Below, one piece after another: positions 43,584-51,708 of a stretch of 64,000 nucleotides of DNA. Source of the stretch: Mucisphaera sp965279675 (GTDB taxonomy: Bacteria; Planctomycetota; Phycisphaerae; Phycisphaerales; Phycisphaeraceae); assembly GCF_965279675.1 (NCBI RefSeq), contig NZ_CBDIIJ010000002.1:2108001-2172000 (forward strand), written 5' to 3'. The position numbers were made by a program, and so were the translations under genes. Position 1 is the first letter of the stretch; each line of letters starts with the position of its first letter. Under the pieces are notes generated by a model. That model worked only from the letters and a program-made list of their open reading frames with translations, searched no databases and was not told the origin of the DNA.

Positions 43584-43883
43584 ATGGCGTTCGATGATCT
43601 TTATTACCTGATGCGGATCCGAGACGACTTGCTGTCCATCGAGCCTATGGATGCATCAACTTCCAAGCTCGTTCATGACGTCTTGGCTTGCCGGAGCGAG
43701 CTGGGCTTCGATGACAAGAGCTGGTTTGGTGAACTCACATCACATCTTGTGACGATCGAATCATCGTGTATTGACAGTGGATGGAGCGAGCAAGAGAGAG
43801 AACTAGTCAGGCAGGCGGTGATTCATGCAGTGCAATCGATTCAGAAGCTCATTGATGACAAGATCGAGCAGTTGTATCGGTAG
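43584..43883 (+). CDS. Small hypothetical protein
   Basis: 99 residues from the ATG at 43584, preceded by GAGAGGATATGCC. The frame is open far upstream only because of antisense GC bias over the epimerase gene. The sequence (MAFDDLYYLMRIRDDLLSIE and later SWSEQERELVRQAVIHAVQ-like) is soluble, acidic and mostly helical, and normal in composition. No domain recognised. Its SD-to-ATG context is almost identical to that of fliD. A type A hairpin begins 14 bases after its stop. Confidence 0.65.
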   Translation: MAFDDLYYLMRIRDDLLSIEPMDASTSKLVHDVLACRSELGFDDKSWFGELTSHLVTIESSCIDSGWSEQERELVRQAVIHAVQSIQKLIDDKIEQLYR

Positions 43884-43896
43884 CTCTGGATTTTTT

Positions 43897-43931
43897 GGTT
43901 CTGTGGCCAGCGTAGCTGACCACAGCCACCC
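43897..43931 (+). repeat. Hairpin repeat type A, copy 4
   Basis: GGTT, then CTGTGG-c-CAGC-GTA-GCTG-a-CCACAG, then CCACCCG. Ten pairs in two blocks; starts 14 bases after a stop codon in sense orientation. Confidence 0.75.
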
Positions 43932-43977
43932 GAGTTGGTTGCAGGTTCCGGTGAGGGTTTGGGTGTCGTTTGTTTGC

Positions 43978-44146
43978 GAGCCCGGCCGTGTCACGGCCGG
44001 GTTAGGGGGTGTTGATCGATACACGACTGGTGCGTATCGGGCCGGGGCCGTGTCACGGCCCGGCTCAGTCAGGTGTTGGATTTTCGGTGGGTGTTGGTGG
44101 GCTGGATTTTGGGCGTTATAGAGCCCGGCCGTGTCACGGCCGGGTT
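43978..44146. repeat. Three type C hairpins of a composite repeat
   Basis: CCCGGCCGTG-T-CACGGCCGGG at 43981-44001, CCGGGGCCGTG-T-CACGGCCCGG at 44042-44063, and CCCGGCCGTG-T-CACGGCCGGG at 44124-44144. Linkers resemble those at 42457-42512 (GTGGGCTGG.TTTTGGG). The 287-base gap 43884-44170 holds nothing else. Confidence 0.75.
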
Positions 44147-44170
44147 GGGGGTTGGTGGTACTTGGTCGGG

Positions 44171-45073
44171 TTAGTTGGTGTAGGTGTCGTCGTATTCGGT
44201 GATGAAGGTGATGGCGGCTTCGGTGACGGGCCAGGCGAGGAGGGCGAGGAGGGCCGTCCAGCGGGTGAGGAGGGTGGTGAGGGGGTGGTTGTTGAGGACG
44301 GGGATGAGGGGGATGGCGGTCCAGGCGGTGTAGGCGAGGGCGAGGGTGAGGGCGTGTCGGGGTTGGAGGCCGGCGAAGTGGAGGGCGGAGAGGGTGAGGA
44401 GTGCGAGGAGGGGGAGGGTGAGGTCTTCGAGTTGGAGCTGGCGTTTGGTGGAGCGTATGAGGAGGGAGGCGACGGCGACAGCGGTGAGGATGCCGGTGAG
44501 AGCGATGGCGAGTTGGCCGACGCCTGCTGCTTCGGAGAAGAGGCCGAGGAGGCCGGTGGCGAGGGCGGTGGTGGCGAGGACGGCGGCGCGGTGTCGGGGG
44601 GTGTCGGTCTGGGTGCGGAAGGCGGTGAGGATGCGGGGGATGAAGATGAGGGCGGCGGGGAGGGCGAGGTAGAGCAGCTGGCCGGCGGTGTCCCAGGCGC
44701 GCGAGGATTCGGGGTTGAGGAAGGGGCTGCCCCAGACGGCGAGGAGGGGGACGGCGATGGCGAGCGCGAGTCGGGCGGGCCAGAGGAGGAGGGGGAGCTT
44801 GAAGAAGGTGCCGAGGAGGGCGATGGCGGTGGCGGCGGGGAGGATGGTGATGAGGAGGTGGTCGCGTTCGACTTTGGGGGGAAGGTTGGGGAGGCCGAAG
44901 AGGATGAGGAAGGAGGTGGTGAAGGCGGCGGTGATGATGAGTGTGACGGCGGCGGAGGTGGGCCTGGGGGCGAGGCGGCACAGATAGCGGGCGGAGACAA
45001 GGGCGATGAGGCCGGTGAGGATGGCCTGGGGGAGGACGGCGAGGAGGATCCATTGGGGGTTGTCGGGTGACAT
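44171..45073 (-). CDS. Polytopic membrane protein of unknown function
   Basis: 300 residues, with about eight to nine hydrophobic helices covering most of the chain (WILLAVLPQAILTGLIALVS, AAVTLIITAAFTTSFLILFG, LALAIAVPLLAVWG, ALTLALAYTAWTAIPLIPVL). I see no transporter or enzyme motif. There are few charged residues apart from short loops. The ATG at 45073 has a weak SD. It is on the same strand as the YceI gene, 121 bases downstream, separated by a type D hairpin. Function unknown. Confidence 0.72.
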   Translation of the reverse strand: MSPDNPQWILLAVLPQAILTGLIALVSARYLCRLAPRPTSAAVTLIITAAFTTSFLILFGLPNLPPKVERDHLLITILPAATAIALLGTFFKLPLLLWPARLALAIAVPLLAVWGSPFLNPESSRAWDTAGQLLYLALPAALIFIPRILTAFRTQTDTPRHRAAVLATTALATGLLGLFSEAAGVGQLAIALTGILTAVAVASLLIRSTKRQLQLEDLTLPLLALLTLSALHFAGLQPRHALTLALAYTAWTAIPLIPVLNNHPLTTLLTRWTALLALLAWPVTEAAITFITEYDDTYTN

Positions 45074-45119
45074 GGGCGAGCTCGTGGGGCACAGGCGTTT
45101 GTTGGCGTGAGGTGATGGT

Positions 45120-45145
45120 CCCCGGGCTTGCGCCCGGGGCTCGTG
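45120..45145 (-). repeat. Hairpin repeat type D (GNRA loop), copy 3
   Basis: On the minus strand CACGAG, then CCCCGGGC-GCAA-GCCCGGGG. The loop GCAA is again GNRA. It begins 50 bases after the yceI-like stop, in sense orientation. Confidence 0.75.
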
Positions 45146-45194
45146 AAGGCATCACCGTTGATGGTTCGTGCGTCGTGTACGGGTGAGCTATGTG

Positions 45195-45761
45195 TTAGCG
45201 GGCGCCTTCGAAGCTGACGTGGAGGTTGACGTCGTCGCCTATGCCGGCGAGGCCGTAGGTCATACCGAAGTCGGATCGTTGGATGGTGAGTTGGGTGTCG
45301 TAGCCGACGTAGAACTGCCCGCGTTGCTCGCCTTCGCCCATTTTGGTGAGGTCGAAGGTGACTTCGCGGGTTTCGCCGAGGAGGGTGAGGTCGGCGGTGA
45401 CGCGGAGGCCGTCTTCGATGGGTTCGACGGCGGTGGAGTTGAGGGTGATTTCGGGGAAGCGGTTGACGTTGAAGAAGTCGGCGGAGCGGAGGTGTCCGTC
45501 GCGTCGGCGGTTGTTGGTGTCGATGGATTCGGCCTGGACGGTGAAGGAGAAGGAGGAGTTTTCGGGGTTTTCCTCGTCGATGGTAAACTCGCCGGCGATG
45601 TCGTTGAAGCGTCCCCAGGTGAAGCTGCGGCCGGCGTGGTCGACGTTGAAGACGATGGCGGTGTGGGCGGTGTCGAGCTCGTAGGTGTCGGCGGCGAGGG
45701 CGGGGGTGGTGAAGGTGGCGAGTGCGAGGGCGGCGGCGGTGGTGAAGAGGGTGCGGTGCAT
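45195..45761 (-). CDS. YceI-family periplasmic lipid-binding protein
   Basis: 188 residues; AGGAGACC precedes the ATG. A signal peptide (LFTTAAALALATFTTPALA) is followed by the YceI beta-barrel. It starts YELDTAHTAIVFNVDHAGRS and runs through FSFTVQAESIDTNNRRRDGH and LRSADFFNVNRFPEITLNST to LTLLGETREVTFDL. YceI proteins bind isoprenoid-like amphiphiles in a lipocalin-style barrel and are often stress-induced; the ligand here is unknown. Conserved HS/DGHLRSADFF positions are intact. Probably monocistronic or with the membrane gene downstream. Confidence 0.92.
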   Translation of the reverse strand: MHRTLFTTAAALALATFTTPALAADTYELDTAHTAIVFNVDHAGRSFTWGRFNDIAGEFTIDEENPENSSFSFTVQAESIDTNNRRRDGHLRSADFFNVNRFPEITLNSTAVEPIEDGLRVTADLTLLGETREVTFDLTKMGEGEQRGQFYVGYDTQLTIQRSDFGMTYGLAGIGDDVNLHVSFEGAR

Positions 45762-45912
45762 GGGTCGGTCTCCTATGGGGTTGATGGAGGTTAGGGGTTG
45801 TGGGTGTAACGGGCTGGGTGGCGGGGGTATTCCTTGTTGGAACGAGTTTTTTTGAGGTCAGCGGGGATGAATCGATCCTGTTATCTTTCGATTGTTTCTT
45901 GAGGAGCGGTTC

Positions 45913-46590
45913 ATGGCGCGTGTGTACGGGATTGAGGATTACAAATCGCCCGTGCGGCTGGCGGAGAAGGTGATCTGGTCGACACAGGTTTACTTCTGGA
46001 CGTTGTGCATTATTTTTGTGGTGCAGGTTTGGTTTTTGTCGGGCGGATCACCTTCTGGTAATCATCCGTTCTTCACGCCCATGGTTATGACGGTTGGCTT
46101 CGTGCATCTTCTTGCGTCGCTGGTGTCGGGTTGGTTCTACCTGGCATGGTTCCGGCGTGGGATTATTAACGTGCGGGCACTAGGTGTTCGTGGTGTGAGA
46201 GCGAGCGCGACGGGTGCCTGGCTTTGGCACTTCGTGCCGTTAGCGAATCTTGTGATGCCCTTTAGGGTCATGAAGCAGATTGCGATTGGCAGTCAGCCCG
46301 GTGTGTGGGAGATGGACCATGTGAAGAAGCACCCCAACCCGAAGGGCCTGGGCTGGTGGTGGGGGCTCCTGTTATTGGGGAGCTTGGGGGTCGAAGTGGA
46401 TGCCCTCAACTTGTCGGCGCAGACCTTGGACTACCTTCGGTGGGTCTGGGTGTTTCAGATGAGTTTGCAGGGTGCTTCTTCGTGGATTTGTATGAGCCTG
46501 ATCCAGAGTTACTCGTACCTTCAGGATGAGAAGGCGGAAGAGATTCTGGATGTCATGGATGAGGTTGGTGAAGAGCCAAGCCCGGGCTGA
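45913..46590 (+). CDS. DUF4328-like membrane protein
   Basis: 225 residues from the ATG at 45913 (GAGGAG upstream). Four to five membrane helices are visible (STQVYFWTLCIIFVVQVWFL, MVMTVGFVHLLASLVSGWFY, WWWGLLLLGSLGVEVDALNL). The central motif GAWLWHFVPLANLVMPFRVM and KQIAIGSQPG fits DUF4328, a family of small bacterial membrane proteins of unknown role. The last codons and the TGA stop lie within a palindromic repeat (46579-46604), so its final residues SPG are repeat-encoded. It faces metH convergently. Confidence 0.78.
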   Translation: MARVYGIEDYKSPVRLAEKVIWSTQVYFWTLCIIFVVQVWFLSGGSPSGNHPFFTPMVMTVGFVHLLASLVSGWFYLAWFRRGIINVRALGVRGVRASATGAWLWHFVPLANLVMPFRVMKQIAIGSQPGVWEMDHVKKHPNPKGLGWWWGLLLLGSLGVEVDALNLSAQTLDYLRWVWVFQMSLQGASSWICMSLIQSYSYLQDEKAEEILDVMDEVGEEPSPG

Positions 46591-46604
46591 CACAGCCCGG
46601 CTCA
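46579..46604. repeat. Hairpin repeat type C containing a stop codon
   Basis: CCGGGCTG-ACA-CAGCCCGG, eight perfect pairs. The TGA stop of the DUF4328-like gene (46588-46590) is in the palindrome's centre. Confidence 0.75.
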
Positions 46605-46648
46605 CCAGAGCGTTTGGGGAGGATGCTTTAGCAAAGCGAAGTCTGTTC

Positions 46649-49600
46649 TTAGATATTGAAGTACTTGGCTTCGGGGTGGTGGACGATGATGGCGGAGGTG
46701 GATTGTTCGGGGTCGATCTGCCAGTTTTCGGTGAGTTCGCAGCCGATTCGCTGGGGTTCTAGGAGTCGGAAGAGTTTTTCCTGGTCGGACATTTCCGGGC
46801 AGGCGGGGTATCCGAAGGAGTAGCGTGAGCCGCGGTACTTCTGGGTGAAGAGGTCGCGGATTTTGGAGGAGTCGTCGTTGCCGATGCCGAGTTCGGCGCG
46901 CATGCGTTTGTGCCAGAGTTCGGCGAGGGCTTCGGCGGTTTCGACGCCGAAGCCGTGGAGGTAGAGGTATTGCTGGTAGTCGTCGGCCTCGAAGTATTTG
47001 CGGGCGATGTTGGAGGCTTCGTGTCCGACGGTGACGCAGTGGAGGCCGAGGACGTCTTTTTCGCCTGAGTCGACCGAGCGGAAAAAATCGGCGATGCAGA
47101 GGCGTTTGCGCGAGGGCTGGCGTGGGAAGGAGAAGCGTTCGATCTCGCGGTCGTGGTCTTCGGGGTCGAAGACGATGAGGTCGTCGCCATCTGACTGGAC
47201 GGGGTAGAAGCCGTAGACGACTTTGGGTGTGAGGAAGCCTTCGTCCTTGGCTCGCTGGCGGAGGTCCTGGAAGATGGGTTCGACTTCGTTGTCGAGCTGA
47301 TCCTGGAACTGTTCGTCGGTGAGCTTGCCCTTTTTGAATTGCCATTGGCCGCGGTAGAGGGCGACCTTGTTGACGTAGGGGAGGACTTGGTCGAGGGGGA
47401 GGTCTTCGACGATGCGGGAGCCGTAGAAGGGGGCGGTGGGCACGGCGACATCGGTGGCGACGTCGGAGCGTGCGGGTGCGGTGAGGGTGGCAGTCGCGGT
47501 GCCGTTGGCTTCGGACTCGGCGGCTTTGCGTTCGGCCATGGCGGCGAGTTTTTCGTCGGTGTCGGCGCGTTTAGCGAGTCGGTTTTCGATCTCTTCGTCG
47601 AGTTCGTTGGCGCGGCCGGTGGTGAGGCGGTCCATGAGTCGGAGGCCTTCGAAGGCGTCGGTGCCGTGGTAGACGTTGCCGTTGTAGACGGAGCGGAGGT
47701 GTGACTCGCAGTAGTGTCGTGAGAGGGCTGCGCCGCCGAGGATCATGGGGACGTCGATGCCGTTGGCGTTGAGTTCCTTGAGGTTCTCCTCCATGACGTT
47801 GACGGATTTGACCAGGAGGCCGGAGAGGCCGATGGCGTCGGCGTTGGTTTCGCGGTACTTGGCGATGATCTCGTTGACGGGGACCTTGATGCCGATGTTG
47901 TGGACGGTGTATCCGTTGTTGGTGAGGATGATGTCGACGAGGTTCTTGCCGATGTCATGGACGTCGCCACGGACGGTGGCGAGGACCATGGTGCCTTTGG
48001 TCTGTCCTTCGACGCGTTCCATGTGGGGTTCGAGGTGTGCGACGGCTTTTTTCATGACCTGCGCGGACTGGAGGACGAAGGGGAGCTGCATCTGTCCTGA
48101 ACCGAAGAGGTCGCCGACGACGCGCATGCCGTCGAGGAGGTGGTCGTTGATGATGTCGAGGGGCGGGTATTTTTTCATGGCCTCGTCGAGGGATTCGTCG
48201 AGGTGTTTCTGTTCGCCATCGATGATGTGCTGGCGGAGTCGTTCTTCGATGGTGAGGTCGGCCAGGTCGACCTTGGTGGTCTGGACGGAGGCATCGGCGA
48301 AGAGGTCGATGAAGATCTGAAGGGGGTCGGTGGTAGCAGAGCCGTCGGCGAGTTCGACGGGGGATTCGGCGGGTCGGTCGTAGAGGACGTTGAGGGCAGC
48401 GTCCCACTGGTCTTCGGGGATGCGGTTCTTGGGGAGAATTTTGGAGACGTGGAGGATGGCGGAGGTCATGCCGGCTTCGACGAGTTCGAAGAGGAAGACG
48501 GAGTTGAGGACCTGGCGCGCGGCGGGGTTGAGGCCGAAGCTGATGTTGCTGAGGCCGCAGGTGATCTGGCAGTCGGGGAAGCGCTGGCTGATGAGGCGTG
48601 TGCCTTCGATGGTTTCGAGGCCGGAGCGCTTGTCCTGTTCCATGCCGGTTGAGACGGGCAGGACCAGGGGGTCGAACATCAGGTCTTCGGATTTGAGGCC
48701 GTACTTGTTGACGGCGAGGTCGTGCATGCGTTCGGCGATGGCGAGTTTGCGTTCTCGGGTTCGCGCCATGGCGTTTTCGGGGTCTTCGTCGATGGTTCCG
48801 AGGACGAGTCCGGCGCCGTAGGTTTTGGCGAGCTGGCACATGTGGGCGAATTTTTCTTCACCGTCCTCGAGGTTGGCGGAGTTGATGAGGCACTTGCCGC
48901 CTGCGACTTTGAGTCCGGCCTCGATGGTGGCGGGCTGGGTGGAGTCGAGCATGAGCGGGGCGTTGACCTGGTTGACGAGCTTGCCGACGATGGTCTGCAT
49001 GTCTGAGGCGTTGTCGCGGCCGGCGTAGTCGACGTTGACGTCGATGACGTGCGAGCCTTCGCGGACCATCTCTTTGGCGAGGGACATGATTTCGTCCCAG
49101 TTTTCCTCTTCGAGGAGGCGTTTGAACTTTCGGGAGCCGGAGGCGTTGGTACGCTCGCCGATGTTGAGGATGGTGTTGTCCTGGCGGTAGTCGACGGAGC
49201 CCATGAGTGAGGAGACGGCGGGCTTCCAGGGGTCTTTCTTGACGTTGGCGGGTGCGTGGTCGGTGCCGATGGCGTCGACGAGGGCGGTGATGTGTGCGGG
49301 GGTGGTTCCGCAGCAGCCGCCGACGATGTTGAGGCCGATGGTGTCGACGTACTCGGCCATTTTTTCGGCGAAGGGTTCGGGCTGGAGGGGGAAGACGGTT
49401 TTGCCGGCGACGAGGGTGGGGAGTCCGGCGTTGGGGAGGAGTGAGAGTTGGCCGCGCCAGTTTTTGCCGAGGTACTGGAGGTGTTCTCCCATCTCGACCG
49501 GTCCGGTGGCGCAGTTCATGCCGAGGGAGTAGATGGGGAAGTCGGCGAGGGCTGCGGCGACGCCCTGGATATCGGTTCCGATGAGGGTGGTGCCGAACTG

Positions 49601-50209
49601 TTCGATGGTGACCTGGACCATGATGGGGATGTCGCCATCGTTGGAACCGGTGTCGGGTTTGAGTCCGGCTTCGTCGAGTGCGGCGAGGGCTGCGTTGATG
49701 ACGCACTTGACCTGAAGGATGTCCTGGGCGGTTTCGATGAGGAGGACGTCGGCGCCGCCGGCGAGGAGGCCTCGGACCTGTTCCTTGTAGGAGGCGAACA
49801 TGGTGTCCCAGTCGATCTGGCCGAGGGTGATGAGCTTGGTGCCGGGTCCCATGGAGCCGATGACGAATCGGGGTCGTTCGGGTGTGGCGAATTTTTCGCA
49901 GGCGGCTCGGGCGACTTCGGCTGAGGACTTGTTGAGTTCGAAGACGCGGTCCTGGAGGTCCTGGTCTTCCATGGTGTGGACGGAGGCGTTGAAGGAGTCG
50001 GTTTCGACGGCGTCGGCGCCGGCCTGGAGGAAGGACTCGTGGATGTTCTGGATGAGCTCAGGTCGGGTGAGGAGGAGGGCCTCGGTGCAGTTCTCGCGGC
50101 CGAGGTAGTCGCGATCGATGTCGAGGTCTTCGATGTTGTGGATGGAGGTGCCCATGGCTCCGTCGAAGAAGAGGACGCGTCGGGCGGCATGGTCTGCAAA
50201 TCGGCTCAT
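46649..50209 (-). CDS. metH: Cobalamin-dependent methionine synthase
   Basis: 1186 residues, the full four-module enzyme. An N-terminal homocysteine module carries FFDGAMGTSI and zinc-site GGCCGTTPAHI. The pterin/folate module follows (NIGERTNASGSRKFKRLL, VIDVNVDYAGRDN). The B12 module has the cap and the DxHxxG lower-ligand motif in VRGDVHDIGKNLVDIIL. The C-terminal activation module (RYSFGYPACPEMSDQEKLF) binds AdoMet for reductive repair. It transfers methyl from methyltetrahydrofolate to homocysteine. Divergent from uppP with a 158-base shared region holding a palindrome. I see no cobalamin or SAM riboswitch. Confidence 0.98.
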   Translation of the reverse strand: MSRFADHAARRVLFFDGAMGTSIHNIEDLDIDRDYLGRENCTEALLLTRPELIQNIHESFLQAGADAVETDSFNASVHTMEDQDLQDRVFELNKSSAEVARAACEKFATPERPRFVIGSMGPGTKLITLGQIDWDTMFASYKEQVRGLLAGGADVLLIETAQDILQVKCVINAALAALDEAGLKPDTGSNDGDIPIMVQVTIEQFGTTLIGTDIQGVAAALADFPIYSLGMNCATGPVEMGEHLQYLGKNWRGQLSLLPNAGLPTLVAGKTVFPLQPEPFAEKMAEYVDTIGLNIVGGCCGTTPAHITALVDAIGTDHAPANVKKDPWKPAVSSLMGSVDYRQDNTILNIGERTNASGSRKFKRLLEEENWDEIMSLAKEMVREGSHVIDVNVDYAGRDNASDMQTIVGKLVNQVNAPLMLDSTQPATIEAGLKVAGGKCLINSANLEDGEEKFAHMCQLAKTYGAGLVLGTIDEDPENAMARTRERKLAIAERMHDLAVNKYGLKSEDLMFDPLVLPVSTGMEQDKRSGLETIEGTRLISQRFPDCQITCGLSNISFGLNPAARQVLNSVFLFELVEAGMTSAILHVSKILPKNRIPEDQWDAALNVLYDRPAESPVELADGSATTDPLQIFIDLFADASVQTTKVDLADLTIEERLRQHIIDGEQKHLDESLDEAMKKYPPLDIINDHLLDGMRVVGDLFGSGQMQLPFVLQSAQVMKKAVAHLEPHMERVEGQTKGTMVLATVRGDVHDIGKNLVDIILTNNGYTVHNIGIKVPVNEIIAKYRETNADAIGLSGLLVKSVNVMEENLKELNANGIDVPMILGGAALSRHYCESHLRSVYNGNVYHGTDAFEGLRLMDRLTTGRANELDEEIENRLAKRADTDEKLAAMAERKAAESEANGTATATLTAPARSDVATDVAVPTAPFYGSRIVEDLPLDQVLPYVNKVALYRGQWQFKKGKLTDEQFQDQLDNEVEPIFQDLRQRAKDEGFLTPKVVYGFYPVQSDGDDLIVFDPEDHDREIERFSFPRQPSRKRLCIADFFRSVDSGEKDVLGLHCVTVGHEASNIARKYFEADDYQQYLYLHGFGVETAEALAELWHKRMRAELGIGNDDSSKIRDLFTQKYRGSRYSFGYPACPEMSDQEKLFRLLEPQRIGCELTENWQIDPEQSTSAIIVHHPEAKYFNI

Positions 50210-50290
50210 GGGTGTTATTCCACGGTCTTTGTTGTTGAATGGTCGATGTCGTTGTTGTGTGATGATATATCGGCGAGCGGCATTTATCCA

Positions 50291-50304
50291 TTCATCCGGA
50301 TGAA
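50291..50304. promoter_or_regulatory. Palindromic operator candidate between metH and uppP
   Basis: A perfect 14-base palindrome TTCATCC-GGATGAA, extended by a third GGATGAA half at 50307, in the divergent promoter region. Its position suggests a repressor site for metH or both genes. Regulator unknown. Confidence 0.45.
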
Positions 50305-50367
50305 AGGATGAATTGAGGGCCGACGGGTCGATTTGGCTGTAAATTCATACTGATAAAGGTTTTGTGT

Positions 50368-51219
50368 ATGGAATGGTGGCAGGCTGTGATTCTGGGGATT
50401 GTTGAAGGGCTGACGGAGTACCTGCCGGTGAGCTCGACGGGGCACCTGATTCTGGCCCAGCGGGCGATGGGGCTGGATGGCGAGGCGGCGAACGCATATG
50501 CGATCTGTATTCAGGCAGGGGCGATTATCGCGGTGCTGGGGCTGTATGCGGCGCGGGTGCGGCAGGGGGTGCTTGGGTCGTTGGGCGCGGTGGGGGTGCT
50601 GAAGGCGAAGGATCCGGCGGGGGCTCGGCTGACGATGAATTTGGTGGTGGCTTTTCTGCCGGCGGCGGTGCTGGGGCTGCTGTTTGATGATCTGATCGAG
50701 AGCTATCTGTTTGGTTTGTGGCCGATCGTGGCGGCGTGGCTGGTGGGAGGGGTGGCGATTTTGGCGGTGGACTTGTGGCGTCGGCGGCGGGCGACGGGCG
50801 AGGAGCGCGTGGGGCTGGGGATCGATGACATGACGTGGCGGATGGCTTTGGCGATCGGGTTGCTGCAGTGCGTGGCGATGTGGCCGGGGACGAGTCGGTC
50901 GCTGATGACCATCGTGGCGGGGGTGCTGGTGGGGATGACGCTGGTGGCGGCGGTGGAGTTTTCTTTTCTGATCGGGGTGGTGACGCTTCTGGCGGCGACG
51001 GTCTACAAGGCGATCGATGCGGGGCCGGTGATGCTGGAGGCTTATGGGTGGACGGCGATGCTGATTGGGGCGCTGGCGGCGTGGGTGTCGGCGGTGATCG
51101 CGGTGAAGTGGATGGTGGATTATCTGAAGAAGCACGGGCTGGCGGTGTTTGGCTGGTATCGGGTGGCGTTGGCGGTGGTGGTGGGGGCTTTGATTCTGGG
51201 GGGGATGTTGGAGGGGTGA
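50368..51219 (+). CDS. uppP: Undecaprenyl-diphosphatase
   Basis: 283 residues from the ATG at 50368 (AAAGG upstream); an in-frame TTG at 50362 is less likely. The enzyme recycles the C55 lipid carrier for peptidoglycan and other cell-wall glycans. Both BacA/UppP signatures are present: ILGIVEGLTEYLPVSSTGHL, and later MWPGTSRSLMTIVAG. About eight membrane helices follow the usual pattern. Divergent from metH. Its overexpression confers bacitracin tolerance in other bacteria. Confidence 0.97.
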   Translation: MEWWQAVILGIVEGLTEYLPVSSTGHLILAQRAMGLDGEAANAYAICIQAGAIIAVLGLYAARVRQGVLGSLGAVGVLKAKDPAGARLTMNLVVAFLPAAVLGLLFDDLIESYLFGLWPIVAAWLVGGVAILAVDLWRRRRATGEERVGLGIDDMTWRMALAIGLLQCVAMWPGTSRSLMTIVAGVLVGMTLVAAVEFSFLIGVVTLLAATVYKAIDAGPVMLEAYGWTAMLIGALAAWVSAVIAVKWMVDYLKKHGLAVFGWYRVALAVVVGALILGGMLEG

Positions 51220-51309
51220 GTTTATGAGTGAGTGGGTGTTGTAGGTGGGAACTCTCCGCGTGCTTCTGCGTCAGATGACATAGCCGTGGTGGCTAGAAGG
51301 CGTCTGGCG

Positions 51310-51699
51310 ATGCGATATCTGTGGATGCTGGTGGTGGCGGGGGTGCTGGTTGGGTGTGGGGAGCGGTCGGACGACGGAGCGGTGGTGCCGGTACCCGAGG
51401 CGGTCATCGTGGAGCCGGCGTGGCGGTGGATTGCGAATGACGGGCAGGGGGCGTTGACGGAGGAGCAGGAGCTTGTGTTGGCGGCGGTGCGGCGGTTGGT
51501 TGAGGAGCGGCGGGAGGCGAACTGGCGGCCGGTGGATTATCTGTATGAGCTTGAGCGGGGTGAGGATGGGAATTACCGGGTGTTTCTGAGGCACCTGGTG
51601 GCGTATCGGCATGGGGTGGGGTTGCAGACGCCTGGTGGGCACGAGATGTATTGGATGGATGCGGAGGGATCGCTGGTGGATTACATCCCCGGGCGATGA
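51310..51699 (+). CDS. Small putative lipoprotein
   Basis: 129 residues from the ATG at 51310; a longer frame from 51232 would bury the signal. MRYLWMLVVAGVLVGCGE is a short type II signal with lipobox LVGC, so the mature protein should be lipid-anchored. The rest is acidic and mixed alpha/beta (LTEEQELVLAAVRRLVEERR, then NYRVFLRHLVAYRHGVGL). No family recognised. It follows uppP by 90 bases on the same strand and may be co-transcribed. Confidence 0.7.
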   Translation: MRYLWMLVVAGVLVGCGERSDDGAVVPVPEAVIVEPAWRWIANDGQGALTEEQELVLAAVRRLVEERREANWRPVDYLYELERGEDGNYRVFLRHLVAYRHGVGLQTPGGHEMYWMDAEGSLVDYIPGR

Positions 51700-51708
51700 G
51701 TTAGCGGT

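Noticed and set aside
50210..50361. Cobalamin or SAM riboswitch upstream of metH
   Set aside because: No B12 box or SAM-I/SAH core could be found on the minus strand, and the space is too short for a cobalamin riboswitch plus promoter.
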